Assembly: GCA_024638345.1 (NCBI GenBank)
Contig: JAHEKL010000019.1
Location: 1-19,885 of the forward strand
DNA length: 19,885 bases
Reading direction: 5' to 3'
DNA from: Gammaproteobacteria bacterium
GTDB lineage: Bacteria > Gemmatimonadota > Gemmatimonadetes > Longimicrobiales > Gaopeijiaceae
The notes beneath the pieces are model-generated. The model was given only the letters and a program-made list of their open reading frames with translations. It did not search any database and was not told where the DNA came from. Below, one piece after another: positions 5,215-13,974 of this stretch (positions within the stretch are counted from its first letter, which is position 1; every line of letters starts with the position of its first letter). Position numbers and translations under genes: made by a program.

Positions 5215-7059
5215 TCAGGGAGTAACGACGATCGGTCGGCTGTTGATGGACGGCTCGCGCCCGGGGAGATCGAGACGCAGGTGGAGGGTGTACTCTCCGG
5301 GATCCAGGTTGGGAAGCTGCAATGCGACGGCCCGGAAGAGCGTCTCGACCTGGTCGGACCCGGCGTCCCCGAACGTCACCTCGACCGGATTCTCCGGCTC
5401 GACCACTCCCAAGAACTCTCCGACCCTCTGGAGGAATCCTGGTCGACCCTCGGTGAAGCCCAAGGTGACCTGTACTTCCTGATCCACGCCGAGTCCGTAG
5501 ACCTCCCAGGCCACCGTGAACCGCTCGTCGGCACGAATCCGGACGTTCGGACGAGCGAGGGGAATCGCCTCGTCGAGATCGGCGGGCAGCGGAGCGTCCT
5601 CACGCAGGATCATCAGATCGGACAGGGTCACGATCCCGCGAATCATTGGGGTCTGGTTCACGCCCTGCCTCGCTCGCCAGGCTCGCTGTGCTTCCGGCTC
5701 CAACACCTCCATGCTGCTCACGTAGCGGCCTGTGGGGGCACGCAGAGTGAACACACCCTGCTGGTCCGTGCCCCCGACGGAGATCACCTCGCCATCGGCG
5801 GACTCCGGGACGAGGAAGAAGGCCGCCTGGACCGGCCCCTCCACACCCGTCTCCGCCTCGGCCTGTGGGGACGGGTCCGCCGGCAAGCCAAACCCCGATC
5901 GACTCGCGAACGGATTAGCTCTCTGGGGCTCGGCCCGCACCGGTGCACGATCGGCGAACGGATCGCGCTCCGGGGGTGAAGGACGATAGGCCCCCACGAC
6001 GAGCATCTCGTCGCCGCGTCTGAAGCGGGCGACCTGGGTCTCCAGTCCGCGAAAATCCGGCGCGTACGGCGCGGCGTACCAAGCTCTGGCCTCGCGAGGG
6101 GTCGTGATCCAGCTCTCGGGCCCGATGTCCGCAGGCGCTTCCAGGAACTGCTCCGGGAACAGATAGCCTCGGCTTCGCGGATGATGATGACCGACCGTGC
6201 TCCGGTTCTGGCCGAGGGCACCGATCCCCACGGGAGAGCGGATCACTCGACTCCAGCCGATCTGTCGACCGTAACGAACCAGCGACTCCTCCAGATCTTC
6301 TCCCCACTCCATCGAGTAGGGGTTCTCGGCCTCTTCCCTGTTGCGGGCCACCACCAAGCGGGCGTAGTGCTCCGTCAGGCGATCGTTCCCCTCGAGCATG
6401 AACAGGGGATCCGAGAAGCGCCAGAACACATCCCATAGACGGGCTCGTTCGGTCGCGTCTGCGCGGCTGAAGTCGTCGACTCCGTCGTTCGTGAAGATGA
6501 AGCGAGGGCTCCGCCAGCGCTCTTCCTCCTCCGGTGGAGCGCCCGCCGCGGCCTCCCTGAAGGCGACCTCGGCCTCGACGAACCTTTCGTCCAGGTGCAA
6601 GACGTACCCTAGGAGTGCCGAGCACCACCACCGATCCGCCAGATCGCATGCCCTAGCGACCCGCTCGGCTTCCCCGAGACCGCCACTCTCTACCATGTAG
6701 TGGATGAGCTGGCCGAAGACCCACGGATCCTTGGTCCGGTTGCTGATCGACGACAGCTCGCCGATCAGATCGTTGCGGGCCACCGCCGTTTCCGGGGGTT
6801 CCGGCGGAAAGTCCTCCTCCCCCTCTCCCCCGAACCAGATGCAGATTCGGCCGATGCGCTCGTCACATCCGCCCTGGCGGGTCTCCGCACGGACGGGGAT
6901 CCGGCTCTCGCGGAACCGCTCGAAGTCGGTCTGACTCTCGCGCGCATCTTCCACCAGGTCGGCCGAATCGGCCGGGGAGACGGTCGCTTGACCGTATAGG
7001 CCCGGAGCGAGTAGGAGAAGGATGAGGACAGCCGAGAGTCCAGAACGGGAATGGCTCAT
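5215..7059 (-). CDS. secreted GWxTD-like protein of unknown function
   Basis: 614 residues. The signal peptide (residues 1 to about 24) has a strong hydrophobic core (LSAVLILLLLAPGLYGQA). Residues about 105-172 form TPR-like helices (GLGEAERVARACDLADRWW and RFVEAEVAFREAA). Residues about 207-275 resemble the GWxTD domain common in Gemmatimonadota and Bacteroidota (WDVFWRFSDPLF, a conserved N, EHYARLVVARN, then RQIGWSRV), but the TD of the name motif is absent. A Pro-rich linker follows. A carboxypeptidase-regulatory-like segment (TDQQGVFTLRAPTGRY) and a C-terminal beta-sandwich-like region (about 505-614) complete it. Four N-terminal cysteines form two CX7C pairs (C65/C73, C138/C146), suggesting disulfides. 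The ATG at 7059 lies seven bases after the previous stop, with no clear ribosome site, so translation is probably coupled. No enzymatic function can be assigned. Confidence 0.75.
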   Translation of the reverse strand: MSHSRSGLSAVLILLLLAPGLYGQATVSPADSADLVEDARESQTDFERFRESRIPVRAETRQGGCDERIGRICIWFGGEGEEDFPPEPPETAVARNDLIGELSSISNRTKDPWVFGQLIHYMVESGGLGEAERVARACDLADRWWCSALLGYVLHLDERFVEAEVAFREAAAGAPPEEEERWRSPRFIFTNDGVDDFSRADATERARLWDVFWRFSDPLFMLEGNDRLTEHYARLVVARNREEAENPYSMEWGEDLEESLVRYGRQIGWSRVIRSPVGIGALGQNRSTVGHHHPRSRGYLFPEQFLEAPADIGPESWITTPREARAWYAAPYAPDFRGLETQVARFRRGDEMLVVGAYRPSPPERDPFADRAPVRAEPQRANPFASRSGFGLPADPSPQAEAETGVEGPVQAAFFLVPESADGEVISVGGTDQQGVFTLRAPTGRYVSSMEVLEPEAQRAWRARQGVNQTPMIRGIVTLSDLMILREDAPLPADLDEAIPLARPNVRIRADERFTVAWEVYGLGVDQEVQVTLGFTEGRPGFLQRVGEFLGVVEPENPVEVTFGDAGSDQVETLFRAVALQLPNLDPGEYTLHLRLDLPGREPSINSRPIVVTP

Positions 7060-7066
7060 GATTTCG

Positions 7067-7813
7067 CTACACTGGGCGGGTGTCGCGAGATCCTGTCGGC
7101 GCCTTCGGGACAATCCGAAGGGCCTCTTCGGCGGTGGTGCAGCACCGTACCGAGCTCAACGTCCGGTCCAGACTCGCTGCCAGCCTCAGTCTCCTGTCGT
7201 ACGGATGAATCGCGATTCGGACTGGTCGTTTCATCAGGTTACCGGCCAGCGTGTTCAAGCGATTGGAGGCAGTGAGCGCCACATGTCGCGATCGATTGTC
7301 CGCTTCGAATCCCACCAGGGGAAAGAGTCGCCGGACCCCGTCCACTCCCGACACGAACCCCGAGAGAACCTCGTACCACTGGAACGGCAGCCCTGTCAGA
7401 TGATCGGGGGTCAGGGGCCCGAGCGCCCATGCGGGTGGAACGTACAGGTCCGGCTCGGGGAGTCCGACAAGCGAGAACCACGCATGGCAGCGAGTCACGA
7501 TCTCGGTCACCTCGGTCACCGACCTCGACAGGTGCTCGGCCTGATCCCTGGAGAGCGTCGCCCCATGCAGCCGGTGGCCGAACGTCTTGAATGGCGGCGC
7601 ACGATGGGTCCATCCGTGACCCGCCACCTCGCACCCCCGGTCGACCAGATCTCTGAGAGCGTGTAGGCTCGGATCGTCCCAGGAAGCCCCGGGAACCACC
7701 AGGAGCGTAATCCGACTGACCCCTCGCGCCCTCAGCCATTCGTACAATCCCAGGACCTCGTTCAGGGTAGAGGGTCGAACGTCGTGGATCGACACAATCC
7801 CGGTCTCGATCAC
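7067..7813 (-). CDS. DUF2334 / NodB-like polysaccharide deacetylase family protein
   Basis: 248 residues. The N-terminal strand ends in SIHDVRP (H10, D11), matching the metal-binding Asp of NodB-fold deacetylases, and GHGWTHRAPP supplies the paired histidines H66 and H70. This H-x3-H plus Asp arrangement is the zinc site of the fold and is kept in the DUF2334 family. No signal peptide is present, so a cytoplasmic substrate is implied, such as a lipid- or nucleotide-linked N-acetyl sugar. The GTG start at 7813 overlaps the stop of the glycosyltransferase gene by GTGA. Upstream in-frame sequence is the glycosyltransferase gene read in another frame and is rejected. Deacetylation of the sugar added by the neighbour is inference from context. 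Confidence 0.85.
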   Translation of the reverse strand: MIETGIVSIHDVRPSTLNEVLGLYEWLRARGVSRITLLVVPGASWDDPSLHALRDLVDRGCEVAGHGWTHRAPPFKTFGHRLHGATLSRDQAEHLSRSVTEVTEIVTRCHAWFSLVGLPEPDLYVPPAWALGPLTPDHLTGLPFQWYEVLSGFVSGVDGVRRLFPLVGFEADNRSRHVALTASNRLNTLAGNLMKRPVRIAIHPYDRRLRLAASLDRTLSSVRCCTTAEEALRIVPKAPTGSRDTRPV

Positions 7814-8988
7814 GCGTGTGCCTCGCTCGGCAAGGCTTCCCTGATCACGGTCAGCCAGTCCGCTACGGTCTTGCGAGTGAGATCCTCGGCCGCCGATCGG
7901 GCCGTCTGGGCTCGTTCGGAGCGGGCGGCCACGTCCATGGCGCTCACTCGACGGAGCGCGTTCACCAAGGGCTCCGTCGGTTCCATGACGACCAGGCCCT
8001 TGGCGAGGTCTGGCCACCGGCTGATCCCGCACTGCGCGGACACGACCGCCAATCGTCCTCTGGCCATCGCCTCCAGGGCGATGCTGCCGAAAGTCTCGTA
8101 GCTGGATGGGAGCGCGAGGACCTGGATTCGGTCGAGCAACTCCAGCACCTGTTCACGACCGACCCAACCCAGAGCTTCGATGTTCGGTTCCGCTTGGGCC
8201 CACGAGTCGACATCTGCCCGTAGGGGCCCGTCTCCCGCGATGTAGAACTGGACGTGGGGCAGAGCCTGCGCGGCTTCGAGCACCTGCTCCAGCTGCTTCT
8301 CAGGAGCAAGCCTTCCGATGAAGGCCACGGACGAGATCGACCTCGCGAGCGGCGAGAGGGGCCGCGCGATAAAAGCCTTGGCCGTGGGGGTGCCCACCAG
8401 ACGAACTCGCGCGATTCCGTGCCGCTCTACCGCCTCCTGCAGCATCTCGTTGTGGACTACGACGACACTGGCCCGACGGAACATGAGTCGGTCCCACAGG
8501 CCCATCAACCAACTGAAGATTCTACCGAACGGCTTTCGCCAGTACAGATGCGCCAGCCGGTCGAACTGTGTGTGGAAGCCGACACACAGGCCTGCTCTCG
8601 TCCGAGCCGCCAGGATCATCCCCAGAAGCCCGTAGGGTCCGGGAGTGGCGGATACGATCACATGCGGTGAGAGCGCCTTGATCGCGCGCCGGCACGTGCG
8701 CGCCTCGGGCAGGTAGATCCGTTGAGTCGGATCACCGGGCATCGGGATGCTTCGAGGGAACCCCGTGCCGTCCCTGTCGACCGGAGGGGACACCATTACG
8801 ACCTCCCCGAGCTCCGCACGCAGGTGCACGACCAGATCGTCATAGTAGGTGCCCACCCCGTTCCGGCCAGGAATCGCGTCCGAGAAGACGGCGACTCGAA
8901 GGGACCCGGCGGTGGGCCGAGAAGGCACAGCGCTCTCATCTCGGCCCTCGGAGAGAGCCGTGGCGCTAGCGCGATCGATCGAAATCAT
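7810..8988 (-). CDS. GT4-family glycosyltransferase (MgtA/SQD2-like)
   Basis: 392 residues with the GT-B fold pattern. The N-terminal Rossmann half begins RVAVFSDAIPGRNGVGTYYD (31-50) and contains VGFHTQF near residue 137, typical of mannosyl- and sulfoquinovosyl-transferases acting on lipids. The C-terminal half has FIGRLAPEK (224-232), AGDGPL (251-256) and the E-x7-E nucleotide-sugar motif E298...E306 in YETFGSIALEAM. It should be a retaining, peripheral membrane glycosyltransferase; donor and acceptor are unknown. The ATG at 8988 overlaps the sulfotransferase stop by ATGA. The first 28 residues are a variable extension before the core fold. Its position between sulfotransferase and deacetylase genes suggests assembly of a modified glycolipid or glycan. 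Confidence 0.92.
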   Translation of the reverse strand: MISIDRASATALSEGRDESAVPSRPTAGSLRVAVFSDAIPGRNGVGTYYDDLVVHLRAELGEVVMVSPPVDRDGTGFPRSIPMPGDPTQRIYLPEARTCRRAIKALSPHVIVSATPGPYGLLGMILAARTRAGLCVGFHTQFDRLAHLYWRKPFGRIFSWLMGLWDRLMFRRASVVVVHNEMLQEAVERHGIARVRLVGTPTAKAFIARPLSPLARSISSVAFIGRLAPEKQLEQVLEAAQALPHVQFYIAGDGPLRADVDSWAQAEPNIEALGWVGREQVLELLDRIQVLALPSSYETFGSIALEAMARGRLAVVSAQCGISRWPDLAKGLVVMEPTEPLVNALRRVSAMDVAARSERAQTARSAAEDLTRKTVADWLTVIREALPSEAHA

Positions 8989-10181
8989 GCTCCAGAAGCC
9001 GAGCCGGTCGCCTGAGTCGAGGTCACGGGTGCGCAGAACCCGAAGTGGTCGCGGAACACCGCGAACCTCCGCTCGATCGACGCGCGATCGAGCCCGAGCT
9101 CGTCGAGATCGTACGAGTGCGTGCTCACGTGCCCTCGTGCCACGACCGCGGCGTCTTCGAGGTTCGCTCGAAAGTCACCCTCCACAGTCCAGCCGAGCTG
9201 TCCGAAGCAGGCCTCGACCGTGCCTTTCAAGTCGGCTCGGAGCTGAGGAAGCGAGGCGAACGCCCAGCGGTTCTCCGGGAACGAGCGAGCGGCCTTCAGT
9301 ACGTGGTCCGCGTAGTGCCGGAGCATCGAGACGAACCGCTCCCGCACGTCGGGATCGGTCACCTCCACGCCGAAAAAGCCCATCGCGTCGCGCACCGAGC
9401 TCAACTGAGAGGGAACAACCTCGATCGGATCCCGCACACAGCAAAGAAACCTTGCGTCAGGAAAGGCCTCACCAAGGGAGAGAACCCATCCGGTGAACGA
9501 CGCGTTCTTGCTCAAGAATCGCTTTTCCGGACCCGCGACGAATAGATGCCTCTGGATACAGGACCGGTAGAAGCGCAGCAATCGGTCTTTCTCCTCGGGG
9601 CTCCAGCTGTCGAACCGTGTCAATCGCCAAAGACCGGGGTGGCGGGGAAAGGCGGTGACCAGGAGGAAGCATGCGAAGACTGGCAAGAGGAGGAGAAAGT
9701 CCTCCTCCGGATCGTGCAGGGAGACCGGGTGGACCGCCGCATTCCAGGAGTTAACCCCGCCGAACGTCCGATTCGTCCAGCGACCGATCGGAGACCCCAT
9801 CGCTCGGTCCAGGCGCGAGAGCCAAAGCCAGACCCGGCGCTCCGTGACCGACGGGGCCAGGACGAGCTCCCAGGTCCTCATAGTCGTGAAACGCTCGTCG
9901 GAAGCGAGGACCCGCTGCAGCAGGGTGGTCCCGCTTCTGGGAAGACCCACGACGAAGAGCGGCTCCTCGACTTCCACGTGGCGATACGCCCGAAAGAGAA
10001 CTTCGTCGATCAGGAAGCCGACCCAGTGCGTAAGCTGCAGGACGAGAAAGACCGGCACGAGGAGGCAGAGCGTCACGGCGCGTCGAACGCTCCAGGGCGC
10101 CCACTCCGACCTCGACGGAACCAAGGATTCGATGAGGCGAGCCATGAGTGGGAGGATGCCCACGCCCGCGCGATCCGTCAC
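8985..10181 (-). CDS. membrane-associated sulfotransferase (Sulfotransfer_3 type)
   Basis: 398 residues. The 5'-phosphosulfate-binding loop is LFVVGLPRSGTTLLQRVL (PRSGTT at 81-86). The 3'-phosphate-binding motif is FLCCVRDPIEVVPSQLSSV (R250-D-P and S258). HDPEEDF (156-162) is the conserved acidic segment of this family. These motifs support transfer of sulfate from PAPS to a hydroxyl or amine. A hydrophobic segment at about 35-60 precedes the catalytic domain, so the enzyme is probably membrane-bound with a lipid or glycolipid acceptor. The GTG start at 10181 was chosen because it overlaps the previous stop by GTGA and has GGAAGG upstream; an ATG at 10145 is the alternative. It lies directly before the glycosyltransferase gene, overlapping by four bases. 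Confidence 0.9.
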   Translation of the reverse strand: MTDRAGVGILPLMARLIESLVPSRSEWAPWSVRRAVTLCLLVPVFLVLQLTHWVGFLIDEVLFRAYRHVEVEEPLFVVGLPRSGTTLLQRVLASDERFTTMRTWELVLAPSVTERRVWLWLSRLDRAMGSPIGRWTNRTFGGVNSWNAAVHPVSLHDPEEDFLLLLPVFACFLLVTAFPRHPGLWRLTRFDSWSPEEKDRLLRFYRSCIQRHLFVAGPEKRFLSKNASFTGWVLSLGEAFPDARFLCCVRDPIEVVPSQLSSVRDAMGFFGVEVTDPDVRERFVSMLRHYADHVLKAARSFPENRWAFASLPQLRADLKGTVEACFGQLGWTVEGDFRANLEDAAVVARGHVSTHSYDLDELGLDRASIERRFAVFRDHFGFCAPVTSTQATGSASGA

Positions 10182-10861
10182 CGTAGTCGACCTTCCACCA
10201 TCGCTCGGATCGTGTGCTGCTGATCGATCAAGACCTGGAAATCCCCCACGGCCGCCTGATAGACGAGGAGCATCCCCGCAGTCACGAGAGCTACACCGAC
10301 CCCACCCAGCACCCTCTTCTGCCACTCGACCGCGATCACACGGCCCGTGTGCGAGGCCGCCCAAGCCAGCGAGGTCGCGGTGGAGATGTTCACGGTGAAA
10401 ACGAGGGCGATGAACAAGGCCCCCTCACCCGGGCTCCGCTCCCAACTTCTGAGCATCAGAGGAGAGCCGACGATTAGCCAGAACAGCCAGGGAACCGGCG
10501 AGACCAGGGTCCCCAAGGCAACGTGCCAGAAGCGAGCGCACTGTGGATTCGGCAGCGGATGCTCGGGATCGAGAGGCGTAGCCCCTCGGCGCCAGAGCCT
10601 CAGAAAGCGAACGCCGATGTACAGCACGACGATCCCGCCGGAGAGTCCCAGGAGAGTGAGCGCGAGATCGCTGAGATTCTCGAGGATCAGCGCCGTCACG
10701 AGCAGAGGGGGAACGTCACTCACCAGGGGGACGAGTGCGAGCCTCGCGGCGGGCTTGAAACCGCGCTCGAACCCCGTGCCGGCCACCATCGTGGTGTACG
10801 GTCCCGGCGCGAGCCCTGCGAAGGCGCCGAGCAATGTGGCAGTCAGGATCGTCTCAATCAC
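10178..10861 (-). CDS. LysE/RhtB-family exporter
   Basis: 227 residues, about six hydrophobic segments. The N-terminal helix ends in the family signature GLAPGP (16-21), and the second and third helices (LVPLVSDVPPLLVTALILE and LLGLSGGIVVLYIGVRFLRL) match LysE-type amino-acid exporters. A short basic loop (RLWRRG) and three further helices follow. Known members export basic or small neutral amino acids or similar metabolites; the substrate here is unknown. The GTG at 10861 is the best fit to the family start although the ribosome site is poor; GTG 10894 or ATG 10912 would add 11 or 17 polar residues. It is the first gene of the six-gene operon, and its stop overlaps the sulfotransferase start. 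Confidence 0.85.
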   Translation of the reverse strand: MIETILTATLLGAFAGLAPGPYTTMVAGTGFERGFKPAARLALVPLVSDVPPLLVTALILENLSDLALTLLGLSGGIVVLYIGVRFLRLWRRGATPLDPEHPLPNPQCARFWHVALGTLVSPVPWLFWLIVGSPLMLRSWERSPGEGALFIALVFTVNISTATSLAWAASHTGRVIAVEWQKRVLGGVGVALVTAGMLLVYQAAVGDFQVLIDQQHTIRAMVEGRLR

Positions 10862-11133
10862 GGCATCCGGGGGGTTGGCGTGTTCCCTCGACACCCTTGA
10901 CCCGTTGACCATCCGGCGCCTACGGGATCCGGGGAATGGTAGCCGGCCCCGTGTCACGGCGACAGCACGAGGCGCTCCCCTCGGGGGTCACTCACCCGGG
11001 AGCGGGGTAGAGAGCGCCGTGTGGGAGCACTCGATCCGGTTGGCGACGGCGCCTACCCAGTGCCAGATTGATCGGGCTCGTCCGATCTCCAGAACCTTTG
11101 AACTCCCGACGAATGCGGTCGGGACCCGTCGAG
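10862..11133. other. divergent intergenic region between the exporter gene and ispH
   Basis: These 272 bases must hold the promoters of the leftward six-gene operon and of ispH. A TTGACC at about 10897 is a possible -35 for the plus strand, but no convincing -10 follows at the right distance. I see no terminator, riboswitch or RNA gene here. Confidence 0.4.
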
Positions 11134-12372
11134 ATGACCATAGAACAGACCTACTTCAGAAAGGGATTCGGCCTCAAAGACGAAGTCCGGCCACTCATCG
11201 AATCGGAGTATCACTCAGCCCTTGTGGAAGAGATCCGGGCGAGGGGATACCAGGCCCGGTATGGAGACGTGACGGTCCGCCTCGCCGAGGAGTTCGGCTT
11301 CTGCTACGGGGTAGACCGAGCCGTGGACTACGCGTACGAGACGCGGCGCAAATTCCCCGAGAAAACCGTCTACCTCGTTGGGGAGATCATCCATAATCCC
11401 CACGTGAATCAAAGAATGCGCGAGATGGACATCCGCTTCCTCTACCCGGACTCGAAGGGTCGATTCGAGTTCTCGGAGGTGGAACCGGCCGATGTCGTGA
11501 TCCTGCCCGCTTTCGGCGTGACGATCGAGGCGTTCGAGGAGCTCAGGAAGATCGGATGCGTCCTTGTGGACACCACCTGCGGCTCTGTCCTTCTAGTCTG
11601 GAAGCGGGTGGAGGGCTACGCGAAGGACGGATTCACCTCCGTCATCCACGGCAAGTTCAAGCACGAAGAGAGTCGGGCGACCGCCTCGCAGGTCCGCAAG
11701 CACCCCAACGGTCGCTATCTCATGGTACGGGACATGGACGAGGCAGAGCTGGTCTGCGACTACATCGCCGGTCGTCCGGGCAAGCTTTCGCGGGAGGATT
11801 TCCTGGAGCGTTTTCGAGAGAAGAGCTCAGACGGTTTCGATCCCGATCGCGACCTCGAGCGCTTCGGCGTCGCCAATCAGACGACCATGCTGGCCAGCGA
11901 CAGCCTCGCCATCGGCCAACGCTTGGAGGCCGCGCTCATCGAGGCACGCGGTCCCGCCTACGCAGCCGAGAACTACCGGTCGTTCGGTACCATTTGCTCC
12001 GCCACTCAGGAACGTCAGGACGCCGTGGTCAAGATGATGGAGAACCCGCCGGACATCATGATCGTGATCGGAGGCTACAACTCTTCGAACACGAACCATC
12101 TGGCTCATCTGTGCCGAAGCTACACGAAGACGTTCCATATCCAGGACTCACTCTGTATCGATGTGGAGACCGGCGAGATCCGCCACAAGCCCGAGCTGGC
12201 AGCCGAGGCTCCTGAGCGGACCGAGACCGAGTGGCTGCCCGAAGGGCCCTTTCAGCTGGGGCTCACCGCCGGTGCCTCGACCCCGAACAACAAGATCGGT
12301 GAGGCTTTGCTCCGCGTCCTCGAAATTCGGGGCACGGCCCCGGAGCCATCGACCCTCGCGCAGTCCGAGTAG
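11134..12372 (+). CDS. ispH: 4-hydroxy-3-methylbut-2-enyl diphosphate reductase (long form)
   Basis: 412 residues. IspH performs the last step of the MEP isoprenoid pathway, making IPP and DMAPP from HMBPP with a 4Fe-4S cluster. The three cluster cysteines are present: C57 (FGFCYGVDRA), C149 (DTTCGSV) and C288 (TICSATQERQ). Substrate residues include the HNPHVNQ segment (H87, H90), VIHGKFKHEES and the SSNTNHL motif. The protein is about 100 residues longer than the E. coli type: it has a ~45-residue N-terminal extension (TYFRKGFGLKDEV...) and a mid-protein insertion with FLERFREKSSDGF, as in cyanobacterial, plant and Deinococcus-like forms. The start at 11134 fits these homologs although no strong ribosome site is visible; ATG 11113 or 11068 are alternatives. 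It converges on lpdA with only seven bases between the stops. Confidence 0.93.
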   Translation: MTIEQTYFRKGFGLKDEVRPLIESEYHSALVEEIRARGYQARYGDVTVRLAEEFGFCYGVDRAVDYAYETRRKFPEKTVYLVGEIIHNPHVNQRMREMDIRFLYPDSKGRFEFSEVEPADVVILPAFGVTIEAFEELRKIGCVLVDTTCGSVLLVWKRVEGYAKDGFTSVIHGKFKHEESRATASQVRKHPNGRYLMVRDMDEAELVCDYIAGRPGKLSREDFLERFREKSSDGFDPDRDLERFGVANQTTMLASDSLAIGQRLEAALIEARGPAYAAENYRSFGTICSATQERQDAVVKMMENPPDIMIVIGGYNSSNTNHLAHLCRSYTKTFHIQDSLCIDVETGEIRHKPELAAEAPERTETEWLPEGPFQLGLTAGASTPNNKIGEALLRVLEIRGTAPEPSTLAQSE

Positions 12373-12379
12373 CGAAGCG

Positions 12380-13795
12380 TCAGATGTGAATCGGGCGGCC
12401 CAAGGCGGCCAACGCGCCTTCTCCGATCGCCTCTGACAGGGTGGGGTGGGGGTGTATGGCTTTCTCGACTTCCTCCACGGTGGACTCCAGGTGCCGTCCG
12501 AGCACGAACTCGGCGATGAGCTCGGTCGCGTGCGGGCCGATGATGTGCGCACCCAGGATCTCCGAGTACTTCTTGCCGCGCACGACCTTGATGAACCCGT
12601 CCACGTCGCCGTATGCGACGGCCCGCCCGTTCCCCACCCACGGAAACTTGCCCACCTCGATGTCGTAGCCGGCTTCCTTCGCCTGCTCCTCGGTCAGCCC
12701 CACCGAGGCCACCTCCGGATGGCAGTAGGTGCAATTGGGAATGTTCTCGTAGTCCACCGGCGCATGTGGGTCCCCTGCGATCTTCTCGACGCAAGCGACC
12801 CCCTCGTGCATGGCTTTGTGGGCCAGAAGCGGCCCTCCCGCACAATCCCCGATCGCATAGATGCCCTCGACATTCGTCCGCATCCACTCGTCGACCTGAA
12901 TGAAGCGGCCTTTCTCCGACAGCTTCACGCCTGCGGACTCCAGACCCACGTCTTCGGTGTTGGGGATGCGCCCAACGGCTGAAAGCACTTTCTCGACCGT
13001 CAGCTTCTGCTTCTTTCCGTCGGCGTCCTTGAAGGTGAGGTTGACCCCGTCACCGGCCTGGTCCGCGGTCTCCAGCCGTGCGCCGGTGTGGATGCTCATG
13101 CCACGCTTCTTATAGGACTTGGCCAGGTGGGCGGAGACCTCCGCGTCCTCGAGCGGGAGGACCCGATCGAGCGCCTCGATCAGCGTGACTTCCGAACCGA
13201 AGGCCTCGAAGATGTCGGCGAACTCGGCGCCGATCGCTCCGGCTCCGATCACCGCGATGCTCTTCGGAGCCTTCTTCACGAACAAGGCCTCGTCGGATGA
13301 CCAGACATGCTCCCCGTCGATCTGCAAGAACGGGAGGCTCTGAGGCCGCGACCCCGTCGCGACGATGACGTGCTTGGCTTTGTACTTGGACTTCGAGCCA
13401 TCCGCCGCCTCCACCTCCACTTGCCCCTTCCCCGCGAGTCGACCGAAACCCTTTAGATGCGTCACCTTGTTCTTCTTGAACAGGAACTCGACGCCCTTGT
13501 TCATCTGATCGGAGACCTTTCGACTGCGCTCTTGCGCGGGACCGAGGTCGACGGTCACCTCTCCGGTCGTGATCCCGTGTTTCGCAGCATCCTCTACTTC
13601 TTTCACCATCAGGGCCGACGTGAGCAGCGACTTTGTCGGAATGCATCCGATGTTGAGGCAAACGCCGCCCAGCTTTTCCACCTCCACGCATGCGACGGAC
13701 AGCCCAAGCTGACTCGCCCGAATGGCCGCAACGTATCCTCCTGGACCCCCTCCGATCACGAGGAGGTCGAAGCTTTCCTTTCCGTTACCTGCCAC
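12380..13795 (-). CDS. lpdA: dihydrolipoyl dehydrogenase (E3)
   Basis: 471 residues, standard length. It reoxidises dihydrolipoamide of the pyruvate (and possibly 2-oxoglutarate) dehydrogenase complex, passing electrons to NAD. The FAD-binding motif is VIGGGPGGYVAA (13-24). The redox disulfide is in GGVCLNIGCIPTK (C46, C51). The NAD-binding loop is VIGAGAIGAEFADIF. The C-terminal dimer interface carries the catalytic pair in HPHPTLSEAIGE (H450, E455). The ATG at 13795 is preceded by GGGAG. The other complex subunits are encoded on the same strand further right, separated by the opposite-strand lemA gene, so lpdA needs its own promoter. Confidence 0.96.
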   Translation of the reverse strand: MAGNGKESFDLLVIGGGPGGYVAAIRASQLGLSVACVEVEKLGGVCLNIGCIPTKSLLTSALMVKEVEDAAKHGITTGEVTVDLGPAQERSRKVSDQMNKGVEFLFKKNKVTHLKGFGRLAGKGQVEVEAADGSKSKYKAKHVIVATGSRPQSLPFLQIDGEHVWSSDEALFVKKAPKSIAVIGAGAIGAEFADIFEAFGSEVTLIEALDRVLPLEDAEVSAHLAKSYKKRGMSIHTGARLETADQAGDGVNLTFKDADGKKQKLTVEKVLSAVGRIPNTEDVGLESAGVKLSEKGRFIQVDEWMRTNVEGIYAIGDCAGGPLLAHKAMHEGVACVEKIAGDPHAPVDYENIPNCTYCHPEVASVGLTEEQAKEAGYDIEVGKFPWVGNGRAVAYGDVDGFIKVVRGKKYSEILGAHIIGPHATELIAEFVLGRHLESTVEEVEKAIHPHPTLSEAIGEGALAALGRPIHI

Positions 13796-13974
13796 GCTGA
13801 AACTCCCGTCTTCATGGTTGAGTGCACGTTCCGAGGTCCCCGGTCCGCTGGCCCCGGAGAAAAAGGCCGGCTCAAGTTAGAGACGCCCTGAATTCCTTGC
13901 TACCCCGAGGCGTCCTGCGCGAGATTGGGCTTGCTCGCCCTGAAACGCGGAATTCGATCGGGAGGCGTCATACG
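13796..13974. other. divergent promoter region of lpdA and lemA
   Basis: These 179 bases lie between two divergent start codons and must contain both promoters. CGCCCTGAA is repeated directly at 13884-13892 and 13936-13944, each followed by GAATTC within a few bases. No confident -35/-10 pair can be named. Confidence 0.35.

Noticed and set aside
7290..7330. tRNA T-arm-like string (GCTTCGAATCCC)
   Set aside because: It lies inside the DUF2334 deacetylase gene and no acceptor, D or anticodon arms can be folded around it.
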